A stretch of DNA of 64,000 bases, from contig NZ_QQXL01000001.1 of the NCBI RefSeq assembly GCF_003640665.1, positions 248,001-312,000 on the forward strand, written 5' to 3'. Source of the stretch: Galactobacter caseinivorans (lineage in GTDB: Bacteria; Actinomycetota; Actinomycetes; Actinomycetales; Micrococcaceae). The translations under genes and the position numbers were made by a program. This document shows, in pieces, positions 53,848 through 61,788 of the stretch. Under the pieces are notes generated by a model. It searched no databases. It was not told the DNA's origin and was given only the letters and a program-made list of their open reading frames with translations. The first letter of the stretch is position 1. Each line of letters opens with the position of its first letter.

Positions 53848-54624
53848 TCAACTCCGGCCCACATCCCGCCTCAGGATGCCTGGCCAGGTCTCCACCTCCG
53901 CAGGCGTGCGCGCCACGTGCAGCGTCGCCTGCGGCAGCAGCGCGGCAAGTGCTTCCGCGGTGGACAGCGGGTGGCTCGGGTCATCGATCCACGCCAAAAT
54001 AGTGGTCGGAATGTCGATCCGCGCCACGGCCGCAGGGTCCGGCAGATCGCTGAGCGCAGCGCCTCGGAACAAGGAAGGCAGCAAGTGCTCGACGACGTCG
54101 GGCACAGTGTGCGGGCGGCCCACGGTCGCGGGTGGCGGGGGAGCGGCCTGCGCCGCAGCGATGAACGCCTCGACGCCATGGGACTCGATCAGCTCTGCGG
54201 CGGCGCGATAATTCACGGCCTGCGAAGTGCGGGTTTCCCATGCGGTGGGAGGCAACATCAGCGTGAGCCCGCTGAAACGGCTGGGCTCACGGGAGGCGGC
54301 ATGCAGCAGCGTGGCCGCCCCCATGGACGGGCCAACGCCGTGGACCCGTTCGCCCGGGAACCAGTGATCCAGCAGTCGCAGAAGGTCATCGGCCAGGCCC
54401 GTCCATCGATAATCCTCCGGGACGTTCCGCCCCGTCGAGCGGCCGTGCCCACGGGCGTCGTACCGCAGCAGGCGGGTCCCGCTCAGCCCGCGACCGAGGT
54501 CAAGATGCAGCACCCGATCCCGCGCGCGGCTGGATGTGAGGCCGTGCAACTGGACCACCGGATGGCCGCCTTCATCGCTCCACGCGACCGCAAGTTCGGC
54601 GCCGGGGACCTCGAAGGGTGGCAT
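53848..54624 (-). CDS. Alpha/beta hydrolase
   Basis: A 258-residue alpha/beta-hydrolase. VVQLHGLTSSRARD provides the oxyanion-hole HG motif, LLRYDARGHGRSTG the strand-4 region, and VHGVGPSMGAATLLHAA the nucleophile elbow (GPSMG, Ser near residue 100). A C-terminal acid is plausible in TILAWIDDPSHPLS, but the final catalytic His is not obvious in the usual GH context, so activity is uncertain. Substrate unknown. It is convergent with the HxlR gene, 38 bp away. Confidence 0.82.
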   Translation of the reverse strand: MPPFEVPGAELAVAWSDEGGHPVVQLHGLTSSRARDRVLHLDLGRGLSGTRLLRYDARGHGRSTGRNVPEDYRWTGLADDLLRLLDHWFPGERVHGVGPSMGAATLLHAASREPSRFSGLTLMLPPTAWETRTSQAVNYRAAAELIESHGVEAFIAAAQAAPPPPATVGRPHTVPDVVEHLLPSLFRGAALSDLPDPAAVARIDIPTTILAWIDDPSHPLSTAEALAALLPQATLHVARTPAEVETWPGILRRDVGRS

Positions 54625-54718
54625 CGGGTTTCTCCTTGAATTACGAATCTGCGGCTGACTCGTGACGGGCCCCAGAAACTCTTGCGACGGTGTTAACCGT
54701 TCAGACTATCTGCGGCGC

Positions 54719-54730
54719 TAGGCTTCGGCC
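54719..54730 (+). promoter_or_regulatory. Leaderless -10 element of the condensation-GNAT gene
   Basis: TAGGCT at 54719-54724, 6 bases, ATG 54731. Confidence 0.65.
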
Positions 54731-56497
54731 ATGCGACTGACCAATGTCTCGCACCTTCGCCTGCCGTTCGGACGCCTGTGGGGCTACGACGTGAGCGTGG
54801 GCGCGCTGGGCCGCCAGCTGCCGGTGTCCTTTGACCAGCGGCTGCACGTGGGTGCCGGCGAGCGTCCGGGTTCCTGGATGGGGCTGTCTTTTCAGCTGCC
54901 AACGCCCACGCCGCGTGAGGCGTTGGCCAAGGCCTGGCTGGCCGTCATCGCCCGTCACGGCACGCTGCGCTCGGCCTTCGTCCCCGGCAAGGACGGGGGA
55001 CCGCAACTCCACGACCTTTCGCTGGGTCCCGGCGGTTGGGTTGAGCATCAGGTGGCACCGGGCCAGGCGGTCAATGAGGCCGTGCGGCGCGTTCTCGATG
55101 CGGCCTGCTCGCCTTATCAGCAGCCCGCGCATCGGCTGTGTGTCCTCGAGACCGCCGCCGGGCTCACCGTCGTCATCGCAGCGGACCACTCTCATGTGGA
55201 TATGTGGTCCATGTTGGTGATTGCTCGTGATCTCCTGGCGGCCCTGAACGAAGAAGCGGCGGGCCGCGAGCTGTTGCCCGGCTCCGTGCCCACCTTTGCC
55301 GAACACACCCAGGCGTTGCTGGAGTGGGAGCCGGCGCCGGAGCGCGTGCACCAACGCTGGGAGGCCATCCTCCGCGACAGCGGCGGCGTCATGCCGCAGT
55401 TTCCGCTGCCACTTGGCGCTCCCGAACTCCAGCCAGAACGCGTCGAGGTCCGCGATGTCTTCGATGTTGATGACGCGGCAGACTTTGCGGCGCAGGCCCG
55501 CAGCGACGGGGTCTCTACCCTCGCACTCGCCGTCGTCGCGATGACCGCCGTGACGCGCGAGCTGGCCGGAACCCCGCTGCGCGCCGTCTTCCCCGTGCAC
55601 AGCCGTTTTGATCACAACTGGCATGACTCCGTGGGCTGGTTCATCACCAATTCTGTGCTCGAGTCGGCGCTCGCCGAGCCGGCGGCCGCTGCCGCCGCGG
55701 TGAAGGAGGCCGTGCAGCTCGGTTCGTGGCCGCTCGCGGACGTGCTGGCTCCTTGGGGCGGCATGCCCGTGGCGCCGGGCATGTTTGCGATCTCCTGGCT
55801 GGATCTGCGCAGGCTGCCGGTCCGCATCGACTCCGTGGGCCTGGATGCCTCCTACGTCAGCGCGGCCATCGCCACCGACGGTGTCATGTTGTGGTTCATC
55901 CTGGACGAGACCGGGCTGCATCTGAGGTGCCGTTATCCGGACACAGTTGAGGCCCGCGCGAACGTGGGCGGTTGGCTTGATCTGTTGGTCGCTCGGTTGC
56001 AGGCGGATGCGCGTTCCTCGGTGCGGGGGTTGCTGCGCGTGGCGGGCCGGAGGTTCCGGCTTGATCGGGCCACCCGCGAGGACGTCGGGGCGATCGCGGC
56101 GTTGGTCTCTGAAGATGAGTTTGGCGCGGACCACACAAGTGCCGGGCTGGGCGCATACCAGGCGGCCTTCAGCGCGGTTGCGCGCGAGCATTCCAACTAC
56201 CTGGGGGTGGTCCGGGACAGCGATGACCGCATCGTCGCCACCATGCAGTTGACGATCATTCCGGGTCTTTCCCAGGGCGGCTCCTCCCGTCTGCAGATCG
56301 ATGGACTGCGCGTTGCGGCGCCGGACCGGTCGCAGGGCCTGGGCTCCGCGATGCTGGAATGGGCGCATGATTTTGGCCGTGCCCGTGGGGCGCAGATGGT
56401 GCAGGTGAGCGCCGACAATGCGCGCGAACGCGCGCGAGACTTCTACACGCGGCTCGGATACGCGACCACCCACGTCGGGCTGAAAAGGCGCCTTTAG
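54731..56497 (+). CDS. Fusion of a condensation-like domain and a GNAT acetyltransferase domain
   Basis: A 588-residue protein. Residues about 30-430 resemble non-ribosomal-peptide condensation or PapA/chloramphenicol-transferase folds: LAVIARHGTLRSAFV, then TVVIAADHSHVDMWSMLVIARDLL holding the HxxxD part of the HHxxxDG motif (first His replaced by Asp, Gly by Met), and FPVHSRFDHNWHDSVGWFITN, a DFGWG-side region. Residues about 440-588 are a GNAT domain (FRLDRATREDVGAIAALVSEDE, IDGLRVAAPDRSQGLGSAMLEWAH). The catalytic His is retained. No adenylation or carrier domain is nearby, so it may acylate a small substrate. Function unknown. Confidence 0.72.
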   Translation: MRLTNVSHLRLPFGRLWGYDVSVGALGRQLPVSFDQRLHVGAGERPGSWMGLSFQLPTPTPREALAKAWLAVIARHGTLRSAFVPGKDGGPQLHDLSLGPGGWVEHQVAPGQAVNEAVRRVLDAACSPYQQPAHRLCVLETAAGLTVVIAADHSHVDMWSMLVIARDLLAALNEEAAGRELLPGSVPTFAEHTQALLEWEPAPERVHQRWEAILRDSGGVMPQFPLPLGAPELQPERVEVRDVFDVDDAADFAAQARSDGVSTLALAVVAMTAVTRELAGTPLRAVFPVHSRFDHNWHDSVGWFITNSVLESALAEPAAAAAAVKEAVQLGSWPLADVLAPWGGMPVAPGMFAISWLDLRRLPVRIDSVGLDASYVSAAIATDGVMLWFILDETGLHLRCRYPDTVEARANVGGWLDLLVARLQADARSSVRGLLRVAGRRFRLDRATREDVGAIAALVSEDEFGADHTSAGLGAYQAAFSAVAREHSNYLGVVRDSDDRIVATMQLTIIPGLSQGGSSRLQIDGLRVAAPDRSQGLGSAMLEWAHDFGRARGAQMVQVSADNARERARDFYTRLGYATTHVGLKRRL

Positions 56498-56677
56498 GCG
56501 CCCATAAAAGTCATTGTTCGACGCCGTTTGGTCGGCTCCCACGCTCAGCGGAGCGAAGTACCGCGGCGCTGCCCGCGCTGTGAGACCCAACCATCCGGGC
56601 AACATCGGCCGCCAAGGAGAGACCAAGGCAGGCTCGGCCGCGTCAGCGTCAGCGTGAGCACCTGCCCACCCCGACCG

Positions 56678-56712
56678 TTGACGGGGCGGGCCATGCCGCG
56701 CATGGTGGAGGG
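56678..56712 (+). promoter_or_regulatory. Leaderless promoter of the second hydrolase gene
   Basis: TTGACG (56678-56683), a 17-bp spacer, CATGGT (56701-56706), then 6 bases and GTG 56713. One of the few leaderless starts here with a recognisable -35. The rest of 56498-56677 holds nothing supported. Confidence 0.7.
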
Positions 56713-57618
56713 GTGAGAGTCCTCGAGTTCGACAGCGTCTCGTTGGCCGTCGATGAATGTGGCGACAAATCTTCCCCGGCCGTCCTGCTCTTGGCCGGCG
56801 CCACCCAGTCCATGGACTGGTGGACCCCGGATTTCTGCGGCCTGCTTGCCGAGCAAGGGCTGCGGGTCATCCGGTTTGACCAGCGCGATACCGGCCAGTC
56901 GAGCGCGAGCCCTCCCGGCAGCCCGGACTACTCGGACGCCGACCTGGCGCAGGATCCGATCAGGATCCTTGACGCGCTGGGCATCGGCTCGGCACATGTG
57001 GTGGGCCTGTCGATGGGCGGCGGCCTGGCCCAGCTCCTGGGCCTTCGCTACCCTCGGCGCGTGCGCACCCTCACCCTGATCGAGTCGTCGCCGATCGGCG
57101 GGGAGACGGCTCAACTTCCAGCGCCTTGCGCCGCCTTGGTCGCCGCTGAACGCGACCTCCCCTCGGTTGCGGACTGGGCAGACACCCAGGAGGTTATCGA
57201 CTACCGGGTCGCGGCGGAGCGCCCGTACGCGGGTTCGCTTGGCTTTGACGAGTTCCGGGTCCGCGCCATTGCCACGGTCGAATGCGAGCGCACCACCAGC
57301 ATGGAATCCGCGATGAGCAACCATTTCCTTGCGGGCAGCGGCGTACCGGATGGCGATTCCCCCGAGGCCACCGCACTCACGGACCCCTCGCTGATCGCCG
57401 CCCCGACCCTGGTCATTCACAGCGACGCGGATCCGTTCTTCCCTTTGCCCCATGGCGAGGCGCTCGCCGCCATGATTCCGAACGCCACGCTGCTACGGAT
57501 CCATGGCATGGGCCATGAGGCGCCGCCCCCTCAGTTGTGGGGCGTCGTCGTGCCTGCCATCCGTGACCATGTGCTGGGACATGACCAGCCTGGCGCGCAT
57601 GATGCTGGCACCGCTTGA
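56713..57618 (+). CDS. Alpha/beta hydrolase (AB hydrolase-1 type)
   Basis: A 301-residue alpha/beta hydrolase. VLLLAGATQSMDWW is the oxyanion region, RVIRFDQRDTGQSS the conserved DxRDTGxS turn of esterase-like members, and AHVVGLSMGGGLAQLLGLRYP the nucleophile elbow (GLSMGG). APTLVIHSDADPFFPL gives the acid and RIHGMGHEAPPPQLW the catalytic His, so the triad is complete. This subgroup includes aclacinomycin-type methylesterases; the substrate is not known. Its end overlaps the start of the following transporter gene. Confidence 0.9.
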   Translation: MRVLEFDSVSLAVDECGDKSSPAVLLLAGATQSMDWWTPDFCGLLAEQGLRVIRFDQRDTGQSSASPPGSPDYSDADLAQDPIRILDALGIGSAHVVGLSMGGGLAQLLGLRYPRRVRTLTLIESSPIGGETAQLPAPCAALVAAERDLPSVADWADTQEVIDYRVAAERPYAGSLGFDEFRVRAIATVECERTTSMESAMSNHFLAGSGVPDGDSPEATALTDPSLIAAPTLVIHSDADPFFPLPHGEALAAMIPNATLLRIHGMGHEAPPPQLWGVVVPAIRDHVLGHDQPGAHDAGTA

Positions 57619-58852
57619 GCGGTGGGCCAGATGCTCAACGGCGCCGTTGGTGGCGTGGCTCTCCTTCCTGGCGATCATCATGTACGTCCAGCAGGCGTAC
57701 GGTTCTGCCGCCAGCGCCGTCGTGTTCTTGGTTCAGACGGTGCCGGCGCTCTTGGCGGCGCGCAGCGTCAGCGACCGGATCCCGAGCAGAGCGGCTCGGA
57801 AGTACTGGGTGTGGGGCCATCTCGTGTTGAGCGCGATGACCGCAGCCCTGGCACTGACGCATACCCTTTTTGCCTCGGTGCTGGCCTACGTGGCTCTGTC
57901 CATGCTCCTCAAGGCCATCCTGTCGCCTCTCTACATGTCGCTCATCGCCGGGTCCGTCCCGCAGGAGCAGCGGCGCTCCACCATGACCGGTGTGGGGGCG
58001 GCGGGCTCCATCGCCATCGTGATCGCCCCGGCGCTCGGCGGCCTGCTGCTCAGCACTGTGGGCCCCGGCTGGCTCTTTGCCGTCAACGCGGCGACGTACG
58101 CCCTGGTGGCTGTCATCATGCTGGCACGTCAACAGATCCGCTCGCCGGAGGCGGCACAGGCTGGGGCGGATCAGGGCTCCCAAGCCGGCCAGCCAGTAGA
58201 GCCTCCGGCGCCGCGTAGCCCGTGGTCCTCCCTCCCTTCACCGAGGTCCCTCCTGTTTGGCCCGGGCAGCGGCGGTCGCTTTGTCTTGAAGGATCCGGTG
58301 CTGGCCACCTGGGTGCTTTTGCTCCTGGTCGGGGCGCTGCTCAACGGGATGGAGACCCCGTTCAGCTTCGACGTGCTTGGGGTAACGCAGGCCGAGTTTG
58401 GCTGGATCCTCTCCTGTTTTGGGCTGGGCGGACTACTGGTGTTGATCCTCTCCAGCGTCCGCGACGAACCGTTCATTGGGCCAAGATGGGCGGTGGTGAT
58501 GTACGCCGGTGGTTTGGCGGCGTGGATGGTGGCGGGGCCCGTGGGCGCCTACCTGGGGTTCTTCGTCGCTGGGATGGGCGGAGCCCTGATCTCCGGGTGG
58601 ACCCGGGCCCAGCTGGATCTCTGGTCTGAATCTCGGGGCGTGCGTGCGCAACTCATGTGGGGTTGGGCCAACCAGACCATGCTGTTCGTCAATCTCCTGA
58701 CGTACACCGCGGTGTCCGTCGCGTTTTCCTTCCACCCCTCTTCGACGGTCCTCGCAGGAGCAATCCTCCTTCTCTTCATCCCGTTCTTCGTGTGCGTCGC
58801 GGCCAACCTCCGCCAAAGCCAAAGCACCCCGCCCCCTCCGGCCGCCCACTAG
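57581..58852 (+). CDS. MFS transporter (efflux type)
   Basis: About 423 residues with some 11-12 hydrophobic helices: VAWLSFLAIIMYVQQAYG, AVVFLVQTVPALLAARSVSDR (the conserved D-R loop 2-3), YVALSMLLKAILSPLYMSLIAG, GAAGSIAIVIAPALGGLLLSTVG, LATWVLLLLVGALLNGM, WAVVMYAGGLAAWMVAGPVGAYLGFFVAGM and STVLAGAILLLFIPFFVCV. It resembles MFS drug/macrolide exporters with a long central loop. ATG 57581 is favoured; upstream in-frame starts lie deep in the hydrolase gene, and the two genes still overlap by 38 bases. Substrate unknown. Confidence 0.83.
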   Translation: MTSLARMMLAPLERWARCSTAPLVAWLSFLAIIMYVQQAYGSAASAVVFLVQTVPALLAARSVSDRIPSRAARKYWVWGHLVLSAMTAALALTHTLFASVLAYVALSMLLKAILSPLYMSLIAGSVPQEQRRSTMTGVGAAGSIAIVIAPALGGLLLSTVGPGWLFAVNAATYALVAVIMLARQQIRSPEAAQAGADQGSQAGQPVEPPAPRSPWSSLPSPRSLLFGPGSGGRFVLKDPVLATWVLLLLVGALLNGMETPFSFDVLGVTQAEFGWILSCFGLGGLLVLILSSVRDEPFIGPRWAVVMYAGGLAAWMVAGPVGAYLGFFVAGMGGALISGWTRAQLDLWSESRGVRAQLMWGWANQTMLFVNLLTYTAVSVAFSFHPSSTVLAGAILLLFIPFFVCVAANLRQSQSTPPPPAAH

Positions 58853-58979
58853 CGCCGCGGCGCTGAGGGCTGAGTTGCTCGACGACGCGTGGTCCAGTTC
58901 GGCGCTCAGCGCGCAACAAGGCGCTGGGTCGCGGTCGAGGGATGAGGAGTGCCGTTGATTCTTCGCCAAGTCGATCAGG

Positions 58980-58992
58980 TAGCATCCGGGTC
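58980..58992 (+). promoter_or_regulatory. Leaderless -10 element of the GAD-like gene
   Basis: TAGCAT at 58980-58985, 7 bases, ATG 58993. Confidence 0.65.
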
Positions 58993-59556
58993 ATGATTGA
59001 GATCTCGGATTTTGTGTCTCACGGGCCGGTTGAGCCTGAGGTCATTGAGGCCTACAGGGGGCGCGTTCCCGATGAGGTGATCCAGCTGTGGGAGAAGTAC
59101 GGGTATGGGACTTTTGCCGAGGGCTTTTTGCGGGTGATCAATCCGGCTGTGTATGAGGCGGAGTTGGCGGACTGTCTTGGTAAGACGCAGGGTGATGGGG
59201 TTGCGATCCCGATTTTGGTGACGGGGTTGGCTGACCTGATCACATGGGAGCCCAGCCATTCTGGATTTGTCGGGATCAAGTACCGTGAGGACGGCATCTC
59301 GGGTCTTAACAGCACGTTGAGCGCTATCCTGCGGATGCTGGGCAGGGGTACGGACTGGTACCTGTCAAGGACGTTGAATTGGGACATCTTTCCGAAGGCC
59401 ATTGCGGCACATGGGGAGTTGCCGTATGGGGAGTCCTTTACCTTTGTGCCGTTGCTGTCCTTGGGTGGACCGGAGAAGGTTGAGAATCTGAAGAAGCGCG
59501 AGACGATTGCCGCGATTCAGGTGATGGTGGAGTTCCAGGGCGTGGTTGGCCACTGA
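58993..59556 (+). CDS. GAD-like / Tdi1-type immunity protein
   Basis: A 187-residue protein. VEPEVIEAYRGRVPDEVIQLWEKYGYGTFAEGFLRVINP is the GAD-like domain start, and the second half (GVAIPILVTGLADLITWE, VGIKYREDGIS, WYLSRTLNWDIFPKAIAAHGELPYGESFTFVPLLSLGGPE) matches the DUF1851/Tdi1 C-terminal domain found in immunity proteins of polymorphic and type VI toxins. Base use is more A/T-rich than its neighbours, suggesting transfer. No cognate toxin gene is nearby, so it may be an orphan immunity gene. Confidence 0.83.
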   Translation: MIEISDFVSHGPVEPEVIEAYRGRVPDEVIQLWEKYGYGTFAEGFLRVINPAVYEAELADCLGKTQGDGVAIPILVTGLADLITWEPSHSGFVGIKYREDGISGLNSTLSAILRMLGRGTDWYLSRTLNWDIFPKAIAAHGELPYGESFTFVPLLSLGGPEKVENLKKRETIAAIQVMVEFQGVVGH

Positions 59557-59702
59557 GGGGCGCGCCTTGACGGCCGGACACGTATAACCACAGTTTTAAG
59601 AAGAAGGACCACAAGAACGCCGATCAGTTTTTTGGCCGGTGAGTTCAACGAGGCGCACACTCGCCTTTCCGCGCGTGGCCGGCGGCGTGCGACCATGAGG
59701 TC

Positions 59703-60260
59703 ATGTTCCTCGAGACACCGACCCTAGACACCGAGCGCCTGCGCTTGCGGCCCTTCTGTGACGCCGACGGTGACGCACTTTTTGCTCTCCAGAGCGACCC
59801 CGAAGTGGCGCGATACTGGGATTCCCCGCCGTGGACGGAGCGTGAATCCGTGGCTCGGTTCATGGCTGGTTGTCAGAAAATGGCGCAAGCGGGCGACGGC
59901 GTGCGGGTGGCGGTGGAGCGCGTTGCCGACGGGAGCTTCCTCGGCTGGTGCACGTTCTATGACTGGAATCCGGATTTTCGCAGCGCTGGGCTTGGTTTCT
60001 GTTTCACCCAAGCCTCGTGGGGCCGGGGTCATGCGACAGAGGCGGCCCGCGCGTTGCTGGGCTGGGCCTTTGCCACGCTTGACCTCAACAGGGTGCAGTC
60101 GGAGGCAGATACCCGTAACGCGGCGTCGGCTCGGGTCCTTGAAAAGCTGGGGTTCGTCCTAGAGGGCACGCTGCGCGAAGACTGCATCGTGAACGGTGAC
60201 GTGTCAGATTCGTGGGTCTACGGCTTGCTGCGCCGGGAGTGGGCAGGAATCGCGGCGTAG
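59703..60260 (+). CDS. RimJ/RimL-type GNAT acetyltransferase
   Basis: A 185-residue GNAT protein of the RimJ/RimL (N-acetyltransferase 3) type: LDTERLRLRPFCDADGDALFALQSDPEVARYWDSPPWT is a textbook start, followed by AGLGFCFTQASWGRGHATEAARALLGWAF with the acetyl-CoA loop and RVQSEADTRNAASARVLEKLGFVLEGTLRE. A weak -10 (GACCAT, 59691-59696) precedes the ATG by 6 bases. It is bracketed by CGGACACGTAT (59575-59585) and its inverted copy (60341-60351). Substrate unknown. Confidence 0.9.
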   Translation: MFLETPTLDTERLRLRPFCDADGDALFALQSDPEVARYWDSPPWTERESVARFMAGCQKMAQAGDGVRVAVERVADGSFLGWCTFYDWNPDFRSAGLGFCFTQASWGRGHATEAARALLGWAFATLDLNRVQSEADTRNAASARVLEKLGFVLEGTLREDCIVNGDVSDSWVYGLLRREWAGIAA

Positions 60261-60283
60261 TCGCCGCTCACGTTCACCGCGCA

Positions 60284-60356
60284 CAGAACGGACACGTAGT
60301 GCCGCGGCGGCCAGTCACCTGTGACTGGCCGCCTGGCCTGATACGTGTCCGTTCTG
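60284..60356. repeat. Nested palindrome between the GNAT and amidase genes
   Basis: Outer arms CAGAACGGACACGTA (60284-60298) and its perfect complement (60342-60356) enclose inner arms GGCGGCCAGTCAC (60306-60318) and complement (60321-60333) with a 2-base tip. The two stems are separated by an internal loop of 7 and 8 bases. It sits between convergent genes and may terminate both, but the two-tier architecture and lack of a U-tract are also typical of REP-like mobile palindromes. Confidence 0.8.
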
Positions 60357-60375
60357 GGCGTGCGGGTGACGTGCG

Positions 60376-61788
60376 TCAGCCTGCTCGCAACTGGGATTCG
60401 AGCGCCGCCGCCACGTCCATGAGGAGGCGTTCCTGCCCTGGCTTGGCAATGAGCTGGACGGAGTCCGGCAGGTGCGAGTCGGTAGACGGAACCGGGACGG
60501 AGAGGGCGGGGAAGCCCAGCAGGCTCCACGGAAGGGTCATGGACAGGAGCGCCTCACGCACGCCGCTCCACTCTCCCTCGCCGCTCAGCTCGCGCTGGTC
60601 CACCAAGGGTGCCTCGATCGGCACGGTCGGCATCACCAAGATGTCGGTCGTGGTCAATCTTTCCAGCACGCTCGCCCTGAGCTTGAGGCGCTCCTCGAGA
60701 GCTCTCACGTACTCCCAGCCGCTCACTTCAGACGCGGCGGTAAGGCGTTCAAGCACCTCCGGTTCAAAGAGCTCCGGATGCTCGCTGACCCGCTGCGCAT
60801 GAATGGCGTACGCCTCACCCGATTGAATCAGCCCGTAGAGGCGTGCGCTCTGGTCAATCTCTGGCAGGCCCACAACCCGGGACGCTGCCCCGGACTGCCC
60901 CAGGGCGTTCAGCGCCAGGCCGGCTGCCGCGCGGGATCGCTGGCCAGCGCGCTGCGTGAGCGCGCTGTCCACGGAGGCTATCCGAACGGCGGCCACCTCC
61001 ACAGGCGGCCGGGCCGCCCATTCCTTCCAGCGCGGAAGCCTGGCCCCGGCTAGGTCGGAGCCGGCGGAGAGCGCCCACCAGGACGCGGCCAGGTCTGCGA
61101 CGCTGCCCGCCAGCGGCCCCACTACGTCCATCGTGGGGGAGAGGGGGAACGCGCCCCGCGAGGGGAGCGCCCCTTGGGTGGGGCGCATCCCGACTGTTCC
61201 GCACAGCGCTGCCGGGACCCGGGCGGAGCCGCCCGTGTCCGTCCCCAAGGCCACCGGCACTATGCCGGCGGCCACCGCGGCACCGGAGCCCCCGCTCGAG
61301 CCGCCCGTCATGCGCTGCGTATCGTGCGGATTCCGCGCAGGCCCAGTGGCCGCTCGGTCACTGGTTGGACCGTAGGCAAATTCGTGCGTCTGCGTCTTCC
61401 CGAGGACCACAGCACCGGATTGCCGCAGCGACGTCACCACATCCGCGTCAATGACCGGGACATGATCGCTGAAGTGCCGCGACCCCATGGTGGTCCTGAG
61501 GCCGGACGTGGCAATCATGTCCTTGACCCCCACGGGCATCCCATGGAGCGGGCCTCGGTCCAGGCCCGCCTCCAGTTCACGGTCGGCCTGTCTCGCCGCC
61601 CGCAGGGCACCCTCGTCGTCAATGGTGACAAAACAGTTGAGCGACGGGTTATGCAGGTGCGCCGAGGCAAGCGCCTGTTCGGTGAGTTCCTCGGCGGAAA
61701 TCTCCCGGTTCCGCAGCCGCGCGCCCACCTCCGCGAGGGAGGTGCCCCCAAAAGGCCCGACGCCGGCTAGCGAGGGTTCGCTGCTCAT
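60376..61788 (-). CDS. Amidase (amidase-signature family)
   Basis: A 470-residue amidase-signature enzyme, which hydrolyses C-N bonds with a Ser-cisSer-Lys triad. The Lys is in HGMPVGVKDMIATSG, the glycine/serine signature is MTGGSSGGSGAAVAAGIVP, and the nucleophile segment is LGTDTGGSARVPAALCG. GTVGMRPTQGALPSRGAFPLS is also typical. The ATG overlaps the stop of the MFS transporter gene by 4 bases, so uptake and hydrolysis of the same amide are likely coupled. It is not GatA: no gatB or gatC is adjacent and the transporter link argues for catabolism. Confidence 0.92.
   Translation of the reverse strand: MSSEPSLAGVGPFGGTSLAEVGARLRNREISAEELTEQALASAHLHNPSLNCFVTIDDEGALRAARQADRELEAGLDRGPLHGMPVGVKDMIATSGLRTTMGSRHFSDHVPVIDADVVTSLRQSGAVVLGKTQTHEFAYGPTSDRAATGPARNPHDTQRMTGGSSGGSGAAVAAGIVPVALGTDTGGSARVPAALCGTVGMRPTQGALPSRGAFPLSPTMDVVGPLAGSVADLAASWWALSAGSDLAGARLPRWKEWAARPPVEVAAVRIASVDSALTQRAGQRSRAAAGLALNALGQSGAASRVVGLPEIDQSARLYGLIQSGEAYAIHAQRVSEHPELFEPEVLERLTAASEVSGWEYVRALEERLKLRASVLERLTTTDILVMPTVPIEAPLVDQRELSGEGEWSGVREALLSMTLPWSLLGFPALSVPVPSTDSHLPDSVQLIAKPGQERLLMDVAAALESQLRAG

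Noticed and set aside
54701-56626. 641-residue open frame antisense to the condensation-GNAT gene
   Set aside because: Shadow frame; the sense frame has clear condensation-like and GNAT motifs and a leaderless promoter.
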